NCBI GenBank assembly: GCA_025965815.1
Contig: JAOPWF010000020.1
Location: 1 to 7,410 of the forward strand
Reading direction: 5' to 3'
From: Mycobacterium sp.
GTDB lineage: Bacteria > Actinomycetota > Actinomycetes > Mycobacteriales > Mycobacteriaceae
DNA length: 7,410 nucleotides
Shown here: positions 1-5,800 of the stretch, in pieces
Numbering within the stretch: position 1 is the first letter of the stretch
Layout of the letters: the number at the start of each line of letters is the position of its first letter
The notes under the pieces: model-generated
The model's database searches: none
Told to the model about the DNA's origin: nothing
Seen by the model: only the letters and a program-made list of their open reading frames with translations
Translations under genes and position numbers: made by a program

Positions 1-359
1 GAGTAGGCCTGCCAGTTCGTGTTCGTGACGAAGCTGACGGCGGTGTTCCAGGCCAGCGCCGGCGTCATCTGCGTTGCCGGGTCGTGCAAGTGCAGTGGCA
101 GCCTGCCCTGGACCAGCTGCAATATGAACAGGAACAGGATGCTGATGGCGGAGAACGCGAGCACGCTGCGGGCGTACGCGCCCCACGTCTGCTCTGAGCG
201 CGGGTCGGCACCGATCAGCCGGTAGATCAAACGCTCAGGGCGCGAGTGCTTTTCAGAACTGTAGACGCGGTACATGTACTCGCCGAGCGGCACGTGTACG
301 GCAACCAGCGCGATGATCAGCAATACGAGGAATAGGATCCCCGCAGTCGTAGTGCTCAC
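1..359 (-). CDS. kdpA: KdpA, potassium-binding/translocating subunit of the Kdp K+-ATPase (N-terminal part)
   Basis: KdpA is the membrane subunit of the high-affinity KdpFABC pump that binds and conducts K+. Only the first 119 codons lie in the window; the rest runs off the left edge. Seen: a hydrophobic N-terminal helix (about residues 6-23), then the family motif PLGEYM at residues 24-29, followed by RVY. A second hydrophobic stretch lies near residues 65-80. The visible end reads [11 protein letters not shown], which matches the first selectivity-filter loop of KdpA. The GTG start at 359 is preceded by GAGAGG with a 5-nt spacer. This start shares its first G with the TAG stop of kdpF, so the two are probably translationally coupled. 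No frameshift or missing residue is visible in the part present. Identification is firm; kdpB and kdpC are expected to the left but cannot be seen. Confidence 0.97.
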   Translation of the reverse strand, partial: MSTTTAGILFLVLLIIALVAVHVPLGEYMYRVYSSEKHSRPERLIYRLIGADPRSEQTWGAYARSVLAFSAISILFLFILQLVQGRLPLHLHDPATQMTPALAWNTAVSFVTNTNWQAY

Positions 360-448
360 TAGAACCTCTCGGGGAAGAGCAGGGCGGCAGCGAGAAAGAG
401 TGCGAGAAGGACGGACAGCACAAGTCCCACCGCGTTTTCGTAGCTCAC
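359..448 (-). CDS. kdpF: KdpF, small stabilising subunit of the Kdp K+-ATPase
   Basis: This is a 29-residue single-helix membrane peptide that stabilises the KdpFABC complex. The translation begins [18 protein letters not shown] and ends in ALLFPERF. The N-terminal ENAVGLV and the C-terminal LLFPE(R/K)F are typical of actinobacterial KdpF, and 29 residues is the normal length. The GTG start overlaps the TGA stop of the upstream micro-ORF by 4 nt (GTGA). The TAG stop overlaps the kdpA GTG by 1 nt. A GAGGG sequence just upstream of the GTG, inside the preceding ORF, can serve as ribosome binding site. The gene is easily missed because of its size. Its function is known from family work; the assignment rests on motif and position directly before kdpA. 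Confidence 0.95.
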   Translation of the reverse strand: MSYENAVGLVLSVLLALFLAAALLFPERF

Positions 449-528
449 AGGCCCTCGACCAACTTCTGCACGAGGCCGAGCAGGGCGAAGATTGCCACCG
501 TAAGCACGATGTACATCACTACGGACAT
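445..528 (-). CDS. 27-residue single-helix membrane micro-ORF leading the kdp operon
   Basis: The translation is [19 protein letters not shown] followed by VQKLVEGL: one hydrophobic helix (residues 3-19) with a short, amphipathic C-terminal tail. It starts with ATG, with CGGAG about 6 nt upstream (minus strand, about 532-537). It ends in a TGA that overlaps the GTG of kdpF by 4 nt, so it appears to be the first cistron of kdp. The good ribosome binding site, the coupled stop and the clean helix argue for a real gene. I recall similar unnamed peptides before kdpF in other actinomycetes but cannot name a family. It could be an extra KdpF-like accessory peptide or a leader that sets translation of kdpF and kdpA. 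Function unknown. Confidence 0.75.
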   Translation of the reverse strand: MSVVMYIVLTVAIFALLGLVQKLVEGL

Positions 529-608
529 GTCGTCTCCGTTCGCAGATCCATGGGCGCGCATCTTCCGTCGAGGCAGGACCCGGCGGGCCCTGGCGTTTTA
601 GGACCAGG

Positions 609-740
609 CTTGACGCTAGTTACGGATCCGGCAGCGATACGGTTCATTGATGGTTTCTTTACGCTCCCGCGAGTGACCTTTACGGCCTTACTCCGCTTAG
701 TCCAGACAGGAACCCTTCCGGGCGTCAAGACAGCGTCAAT
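609..740. promoter_or_regulatory. Heptamer repeat cluster upstream of kdp, candidate response-regulator operator
   Basis: Five copies of CGT(C/A)AA(G/T) are seen. On the minus strand, reading toward kdp: CGTAAAG at 678-684, CGTAAAG at 657-663 and CGTCAAG at 609-615. On the plus strand: CGTCAAG at 723-729 and CGTCAAT at 734-740. The first two are 21 bp apart and the last two 11 bp apart, which are one and two helical turns. Direct repeats with about 11-bp periodicity are the usual binding pattern of OmpR/PhoB-family regulators, to which KdpE belongs. Assignment to KdpE is inference from position. An alternative for the TTGACG reading of the complementary strand is a set of -35 boxes. Confidence 0.45.
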
Positions 741-982
741 TATGGCGGTATCGGCGCCGCAGTCGCCTAGCTGGCGGCGAAGATCTGCAGCATCGTGCTC
801 GACGGGATCAGGGCTCGAGGACCGTGCCAATCGAGGCATCACCGCTGGTAGAAGTAGGACTCCGTCATATTGGTGGACCCTCGCGTCCCGGTCGCGGACC
901 GCGTTGATGGTGGGCCTCGGTCCGCTGCCGGCGCCGTCGTCGTTGCGCCTGTTATCGGGCAAACAAATGGTTCGAATATTGT

Positions 983-1127
983 CTTTGCGGTAAATGCAGA
1001 AAGTCCCTTTACGCCATTAGTGGTCGCGTGGTTCATCGGCAATCCTCGTGCCGATTTGTCGACGAATGGTGTGCGCCGATCGGTACATCGTCAATACGGC
1101 GTCAAGGTTTCGTCCGAGGGCGTCAAG
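983..1127. promoter_or_regulatory. Heptamer repeat cluster upstream of the decarboxylase-like gene
   Basis: On the plus strand, reading toward the downstream gene: CGTCAAT at 1089-1095, CGTCAAG at 1100-1106 and CGTCAAG at 1121-1127, with spacings of 11 and 21 bp. The last two share the longer match GGCGTCAAG. Further left, on the minus strand, are CGTAAAG at 1007-1013 and a one-mismatch copy CGCAAAG at 983-989. The plus-strand trio ends about 22 bp before a TAGGCT hexamer (1150-1155) that fits the TANNNT -10 pattern of mycobacterial promoters. That is the geometry expected of an activator bound just upstream of the -35 region. Confidence 0.4.
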
Positions 1128-1149
1128 AGAGCGCAAGGATGCGACTAAA

Positions 1150-1155
1150 TAGGCT
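1150..1155 (+). promoter_or_regulatory. Possible -10 element (TAGGCT) of the decarboxylase-like gene
   Basis: TAGGCT fits TANNNT; TAAATA at 1146-1151 overlaps it as an alternative. No good -35 hexamer lies 17 bp upstream, which would suit an activator-dependent promoter fed by the repeats at 1089-1127. The implied leader to the GTG start at 1223 is about 60 nt. Confidence 0.25.
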
Positions 1156-1208
1156 TCCGGGGGCGTAGTCATTGATGTATCGCCAGGCACGTAAGCCCGG
1201 TAGTGGCC

Positions 1209-1214
1209 GAGGAG
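1209..1214 (+). promoter_or_regulatory. Ribosome binding site GAGGAG that fixes the start at GTG 1223
   Basis: GAGGAG, continuing as AAG, lies 8 nt before GTG 1223. Upstream in-frame starts at TTG 1172 and ATG 1175 have no comparable site, so translation most likely begins at 1223. Confidence 0.7.
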
Positions 1215-1222
1215 AAGATTCG

Positions 1223-2002
1223 GTGACTCTGCTAGACATCGTCCGATCAGTTCGGACTGAGACCGGCCACTTGCCGAGCACTTTGGAGTCCGACGCGTCC
1301 GATGACGGTGTAGAGCGGTTGGACGTTGTCTTGCGGACCTTCCGCCGCGCGGCCCCGTGGGCAGCGCTGAGCTGTCCAGCAGAAGTATTGCGGCGGGAGT
1401 CAGCGGTCCCCTGGGTACGCCGGCACCGCATCGCCGTCGACGTCGGCTGCGGCGGCGAACTGGATCGCACCCTTGCCGCCGGTGTCTCGCCCGCGCGGAT
1501 CGTCATGCACTGTGAGGGAGCGGCGGCAATTCCTATCCGGCGCGCAGTGAGTGTCGGCACCGGGCGATTTGTCATGAGTTCGACCGAACAAGTCGCGATG
1601 CTGGCCGGTTGCGCGCAGGGTCGGCAGTCGGTGATGGTGGACGTGAGTCACTGTGAACTCGACAAGGTGGCTGAGGCGATTGTCCCGCACAAGTACCTCG
1701 ACCTCATCGGGCTGCATTGCCAAGTCATGGACTCCGAACGGAGAGAAGATGATTGGGCCGACGAGGTCAGGCGCATGATCGGTCAGATGGCCCTTATCCG
1801 GTTCGCCCACGGCCTCCTGCTGACCCGGCTCAGCCTGGCTCGCGGCCCGGTGCTCGATCGGTGGGGCGACTCATCCGAAGACGTGAACCGTAGGGCGGCG
1901 GCCATCGAGGACGCGCTCGACGACGCATGCGCCCGGTTCCGGTTTCCGCGCCCGGCGTTAGTCCTCTCAGTGGGCAGCTTCATCATGGCGCCGTCGATTT
2001 GA
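1223..2002 (+). CDS. Truncated diaminopimelate-decarboxylase-like protein lacking catalytic motifs
   Basis: The 259-residue product resembles the PLP-barrel domain of LysA (diaminopimelate decarboxylase, fold type III). Recognisable parts: VDVGCGGEL (72-80), for LysA's VDVCSGGEL; LAAGVSPARIVMH (84-96), for the LAAG.P..RI..H stretch; DLIGLHC (160-166); and a C-terminal PRPALVL.VG (242-250), where LysA carries EPGR. Key residues appear lost. The PLP lysine position in YA.KA reads WAALS (46-50). GLHxHIGSQ reads GLHCQVMDS. The GGG phosphate loop is unrecognisable, EPGR is SVGS, and the HEDQKFG region is missing. The protein stops where the LysA C-terminal beta domain would begin (family length about 450). 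A longer reading from TTG 1172 adds 17 residues but has no ribosome binding site. The frame is intact with good third-position GC, so it looks maintained: a pseudoenzyme or regulatory subunit rather than fresh debris. The alignment was made by eye. Confidence 0.72.
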   Translation: MTLLDIVRSVRTETGHLPSTLESDASDDGVERLDVVLRTFRRAAPWAALSCPAEVLRRESAVPWVRRHRIAVDVGCGGELDRTLAAGVSPARIVMHCEGAAAIPIRRAVSVGTGRFVMSSTEQVAMLAGCAQGRQSVMVDVSHCELDKVAEAIVPHKYLDLIGLHCQVMDSERREDDWADEVRRMIGQMALIRFAHGLLLTRLSLARGPVLDRWGDSSEDVNRRAAAIEDALDDACARFRFPRPALVLSVGSFIMAPSI

Positions 2003-2052
2003 GAACGCCCTGGCGGTAAGTTGCTCACCGTCCGGCTATTGAGGGTTCGCCG

Positions 2053-2091
2053 GGCCCCATAGCCCAATCGGCAGAGGCAGCGGACTTAAAA
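2053..2091 (+). pseudogene. 5' half of a Leu(TAA)-like tRNA, 3' half absent
   Basis: Read as a tRNA: acceptor 5' strand GGCCCCA (2053-2059), T8 and A9, D-stem GCC/GGC (2062-2064 with 2076-2078) with a normal D-loop containing CAATCGGCAGA, then anticodon stem strand GCGGA (2080-2084) and loop CTTAAAA (2085-2091), anticodon TAA. After the anticodon loop the match breaks: the next bases AGCCG cannot pair with GCGGA where TCCGC is needed. No T-arm or TGGGGCC acceptor strand is found downstream. It is therefore a broken gene, a recombination scar, or a non-tRNA structured RNA that resembles one. The break at the anticodon loop is a known integrase target site. Confidence 0.5.
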
Positions 2092-2108
2092 AGCCGACTA
2101 ATCTGCCG
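2069..2108 (+). other. Nested stem-loop overlapping the tRNA-like half
   Basis: CGGCAGA (2069-2075) is exactly complementary to TCTGCCG (2102-2108). Inside, CGG-A-CTT (2081-2087) pairs with AAGCCG (2091-2096) around an AAA loop, leaving one bulged A. This competes with the tRNA fold. It lies 67 bp after the decarboxylase-like stop but has no T-tract, so a role as terminator is uncertain. Confidence 0.4.
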
Positions 2109-2150
2109 CCGAAAGTCGATATCATCGGCGACCTGCCGCGCGCGGCGGCA
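2107..2150 (+). other. Two short consecutive hairpins
   Basis: CGCCGA (2107-2112) pairs with TCGGCG (2125-2130) around a 12-nt loop. TGCCGC (2134-2139) pairs with GCGGCA (2145-2150) around a 5-nt loop. Short GC stems are common at this base composition, so each alone is weak evidence. Confidence 0.3.
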
Positions 2151-2182
2151 ACACGCTCAACCCCTGCAGCAATCAAGTTTCG

Positions 2183-2211
2183 GCCCGTCACCAGGGGAGC
2201 TGGTGGCGGGC
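2183..2211 (+). other. Strong 11-bp stem-loop
   Basis: GCCCGTCACCA (2183-2193) pairs with TGGTGGCGGGC (2201-2211) with a single T-G wobble and the 7-nt loop GGGGAGC. A TTCG/CGAA extension is possible past one bulged G. No T-tract follows on either strand. It may be an intrinsic terminator of the T-less type, a protein-binding palindrome, or a relic of a repeat. Confidence 0.5.
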
Positions 2212-2345
2212 GAACCAACAGTGTCGAACCAATAGTTCAGACGTTGGATTGTGTAAGTCGGTTCCCCTTCGACCGCACCGGTTGTCACACCACCCGCTCT
2301 GGGCGCTCGTGCAATCCCTCATCCAGGTAAGTGTCAGCACAGCGT

Positions 2346-2498
2346 TCATCGCCCGATGCAAACCTGGCGCGCCAGTTCGTCCGCTTCATCGGCGTTCAGA
2401 TGCACCGACTGGTCCAGGGTGTTTCGCGACTCGCCCAAATAAGCACCTCGCGGCAAACCGAGGACGAGGCTGTAGCGCAACAGTTTGCCGACGGTCAC
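2346..2498 (-). CDS. Doubtful 50-residue hypothetical protein
   Basis: A GTG-started frame gives a product with a plausible composition: VTVGKLLRYSLVLGLPRG at the start and VHLNADEADELARQV near the end, a hydrophobic part followed by an acidic helix-like part. Third-position GC is about 70%. No clear ribosome binding site precedes the GTG, and an in-frame stop lies a short way upstream, so it may be the tail of a decayed gene or chance. No family recognised. Confidence 0.25.
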   Translation of the reverse strand: MTVGKLLRYSLVLGLPRGAYLGESRNTLDQSVHLNADEADELARQVCIGR

Positions 2499-2569
2499 GG
2501 TAATGTCCGGCGACCCTCGGGTGAGGTGCTTCGCCTGCTAGGAAGGGTGCCGAGATCCTCCCTGGCCGG

Positions 2570-2704
2570 TCAGACGAGTGCAATGCTGACAGGGGGCTGC
2601 ATGTTGCTGTTCGCCCGGGTGTGCAGCGACCACTCCGTGCATAGCCACGGACACTGGTCGGCGCCGCGGGCAGAGTCCCGGATCTCACCGAGAACACCAG
2701 CCAT
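2570..2704 (-). CDS. Doubtful 44-residue hypothetical protein
   Basis: An ATG-started frame begins MAGVLGEIRDSARGAD and contains CPWLCTEWSLHTR, with two cysteines and two tryptophans close together. Third-position GC is about 75%. No ribosome binding site is visible. It could be a small peptide gene, a gene remnant, or a chance frame; no family recognised. Confidence 0.2.
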   Translation of the reverse strand: MAGVLGEIRDSARGADQCPWLCTEWSLHTRANSNMQPPVSIALV

Positions 2705-2859
2705 GGCAAGTCGTGGCCAGCTATGACGTCGCCCAGTTCAGAATGTAACTGCCAGTTTCCCGGCGACGATTGGATTTGCAAGCGGCGGCTAGCGCAAATC
2801 CGACGTCGGTGAGGTTACGCTCGGTACTTTTAGAGATCGCGCATCAGCCGCATCACATC

Positions 2860-2864
2860 GGAGG
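2860..2864 (+). promoter_or_regulatory. Ribosome binding site GGAGG of the kinase gene
   Basis: GGAGG lies 12 nt before ATG 2877, slightly longer than usual. No better start is found within the first codons, so ATG 2877 is kept. Confidence 0.6.
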
Positions 2865-2876
2865 ACCATCGGCGAT

Positions 2877-5800
2877 ATGGCCGGAGAACGTGCGGAGGGC
2901 TCCAAGCCCCCCGGTGAGGGCGGGATCACTGCTGAGTTGGTAGCCGCCGGCTTCTTGGACGCCGTAGAAGTTGGCCGGGGCGGCGCGGGGATTGTTTACC
3001 GCTGCCACCAAACGTCACTCGCGCGAAGCGTCGCCATCAAGGTGCTGATGTCTGATTTCGACCAAGACAGCCGGGAACGTTTTCTGCGCGAGGGTTTGGC
3101 GATGGGGAAGCTGTCCGGCCACCCGAACATCGAGAACATCCTGCAGGTTGGCGTGACCGAAACTAACCGGCCATACATCGTGATGCCCTACCACAAAGCG
3201 GGTTCCCTGGCGCAGCGGCTACACCGCGTTGGCCGGATCGCGTGGCCTGACGCATTACGTATCGCGGTGAAGCTGTGCGGGGCGTTGGAAACTGCACACC
3301 TGACAGGCACATTGCACCGCGATATCAAGCCCGGGAACGTGCTCGTCAACGATTACGGCGAACCGCAATTGAGCGACTTCGGCATCGCGCGAATCGTCGG
3401 TGGATACGAAACCGCGACCGGGTTCTTCACCGGCACCATCGCCTTCACCGCGCCCGAAGTACTGGCCGGAAGTCCGCCGACGGCCGTTTCCGACGTGTAC
3501 TCCCTTGGCGCCACTATTTACGCCCTGATCGCCGGGATTGCCGCGCACGAGCGCAAGAGCGACGAGGATCTCATCGCGCACTACCTTCGGATCAGTTCGA
3601 CGCCCGTGCCGGACATGCGTCCTCAGGGAATCCCAGCCAATGTGTGCGCCGCAATCGAGAAGGCGATGTCGCTGGAGCCGACGGAACGGCACGTGTCCGC
3701 GGCGGACTTCGGCCGCGAACTACAGTCGGCGCAGCGTCACAACGGGTTGATGGCGGATTCGATGGTCCTTAGTGAGACCAACGGTGAGCCAGGACAGACA
3801 GCAACCACGTCAGCAATCGGGTTTGCGACCGTCAGTCAGACTGATCTGTCAGAAGCGGCTTCCATCGCGCTGGGCGGGCCGCCGGGGCCAACCCCGCCTA
3901 CGCCTGCTTCGAATCTGCCGGGCCCGACTGGGCCGATCTCGCCAGGCCCGACTGGGCCGATCTCGCCAAGCCCGCGTGGGCCAATCCCGCCAGGCGCGCA
4001 CGGGCCGCCGATCCCGGAGTCCGACGGGCCAACCAGCATCACACGAAAGACGCGGAATCGCAGACCCCTGCTGCTCGCCGCTGCAGCGGCTGTCGTGGCG
4101 CTGCTGTTAGTGGTAAGCGGTATCTACTTCATTTCATCGCGCGACAAAGGCAACGGCGGCAGCACGGGAAGCGCGAGCCAACCAACGACTGAGACTCAGG
4201 CCGGCTGGAAACCGATCACGAATGCGCGCGTAGCCCGCGAGGCGGCGGCGACAACTCAGGCCGACGGCACCATCTGGATTTTCGGGGGGCTGGGAAGCGA
4301 TGGAAGCGTCAGCGGACGGCACGAGGGCTATGACCCTGCCATCGACAGCTGGAAGAGCGGCGACGATCTACCCGTTCCGGTCCAGCATGCGATGTCGGTG
4401 ACGTGGCAAGGAACCCCGGTCGTACTGGGCGGTTGGCGGGCCGAGGGAGCAAACACGCAGATTGCGACTGACAAGGTCTGGCGGGTCGTCAACAGTCACT
4501 GGGTGGAACTGCCGCCTCTGTCGCAGCCCCGCGCGGCGGGCGCGGCGGCGGTGGTCGGGGGCCGCCTTGTGGTCACTGGCGGTGTGGGTGCCAACGGCAG
4601 GCTGCTCAACACCACGGAGGTCTTCGACGGCAATACGTGGAAGCTCGGAGCCGAAATGCCAACGCCGCGACAGATGCTGGGCGCGGCGTCGGATGACAAG
4701 GTGGTGTACGCCGTTGGCGGAACCGACGGGACCGCTGAGCTACCGACGGTCGAGGCGTACGACCCCGCCGCTGACTCCTGGACGTCGTTGCCTGCCCTTC
4801 CGCAGCCGCGCAGCGACCTCGGCGTCGCCATCGCCGACGCGCGGCTCGTGGCCGTCGGGGGTCTGTCCGCAGGACGGGTGCTCAAGACCGTTTCGGTGAT
4901 GGATCTTGCCACGAAGACATGGGCCGGGCTGCCAGAGGTGAGCACCGCGCGCCACGGGATGGCCGTCGCCGCGGTGGAAAAATCGGTGTATGTGATCGGC
5001 GGGGCGACCGACGCCGACGACACCCAGGTGACCTCGACGGCGGAATCGCTGAAGCTGGCACCACGCAAGCTCCAACCCGCATCAGCCTGGCGGTCGCTGC
5101 CGGACGCGCCGACCCCCAGGCTGATGATGGCGTGGACCGTGCTCGACGACAAGATCTGGATCGCCGGCGGCATGAGTCATGGGGAAACGCTTCAAATAGT
5201 GCAGAGCTACGATCCGCAGACCAAAGCATGGCTGGCTCAACCTCCGCTGCCGGTCCCCTTGCACCACGCGACCGCGGCAACATACCGCGGCGAAATGGTG
5301 GTCATCGGTGGCGCCAGCCACGAACTCGCGAACGCGTCGAACAAGGTTTACGCCTTGCGCGGAGGCAGCTGGGTAGAGCTACCCAACCTCACTCACGCCC
5401 GAGCGGCCGCCGCCGCAGCGGTCGTCGGTGACAAGCTCGTGGTCGCCGGCGGACAGAATCAGAAGCAGCTCGTAGCACAGACCGAGGTGTTCGACGGCCA
5501 GTCGTGGAAGGACGCGGCCGACTTGCCGACCCCTCGCGAACACCTGGCCGCAGTGTCGGACGGGACTTACGTGTACACGGTCGGTGGACGATTCCTCTCC
5601 GCCGACAAGAACTCCGCGGCGTTCGAGCGCTTTGATCCACAATCCGGGCAGTGGACGAAGCTGGTGGACATGCCGACTCCGCGCGGCAGCTACGGCGCTA
5701 CATACATCGACGGTTGGATCGTCGCCGTCGGTGGCGAGGAACCGACACAGGTACTGGCCACCGCAGAGATGTACGACATCGCCGAGGCGAAATGGATCTC

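Larger units (their letters stand above)
529..1222. other. Long divergent intergenic region between kdp and the decarboxylase-like gene
   Basis: Nearly 700 bp separate two divergent genes, long for a kdp promoter. I see no convincing gene here. Open frames exist on both strands (for example 519-962 minus, 870-1148 plus), but they lack a good ribosome binding site, and the plus one has clearly lower third-position GC than the real genes. The AT-richest part lies around 955-1020. The main structure is a family of heptamer repeats, annotated separately. On the minus strand a weak promoter-like pair upstream of kdp is GTAACT (618-623), a 17-nt spacer, then TAAAAC (595-600); this is only suggestive. 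Confidence 0.6.
2003..2876. other. 874-bp stretch without a convincing gene
   Basis: This region lies between the decarboxylase-like gene and the kinase. It holds a tRNA-like half, several stem-loops within 2069-2247, and two weak minus-strand micro-ORFs, all listed separately. Open frames on the plus strand (2249-2503, 2331-2726) have poor ribosome binding sites and unconvincing proteins. Upstream of the kinase, TACTTT at 2825-2830 fits the TANNNT -10 pattern, but I see no matching -35. The mixture suggests decayed or rearranged DNA. Confidence 0.55.

Noticed and set aside
519..962. 147-codon minus-strand frame upstream of kdp
   Set aside because: It runs through the likely kdp promoter and into the 27-residue ORF in another frame, its protein looks random, and it has no ribosome binding site.
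962..985. GGTTCGAAT resembling a tRNA T-loop, as a possible missing tRNA half
   Set aside because: The flanks do not form a T-stem, and it lies more than 1 kb from the tRNA-like half with no acceptor strand.
274..993. Long plus-strand frame of 239 codons opposite kdp
   Set aside because: Antisense shadow of kdpA, kdpF and the micro-ORF, which are clearly coding on the minus strand.
870..1148. 92-codon plus-strand frame with a hydrophobic middle
   Set aside because: No good ribosome binding site, near 50% third-position GC against about 75-80% in real genes here, and no recognisable family. It overlaps the repeat cluster; two of the GGCGTCAAG repeats are in frame in it, so coding origin of that 21-bp spacing is not fully excluded.
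2331..2726. 131-codon plus-strand frame
   Set aside because: Poor ribosome binding site and composition no better than the antisense frames; no family recognised.
3921..4016. Short regular repeats as a possible CRISPR array
   Set aside because: Units are contiguous without spacers, in frame, and encode a Gly-Pro linker.
4496..5173. 225-codon minus-strand frame inside the kinase gene
   Set aside because: High-GC antisense shadow of the Kelch region, which shows clear repeat-motif conservation on the plus strand.
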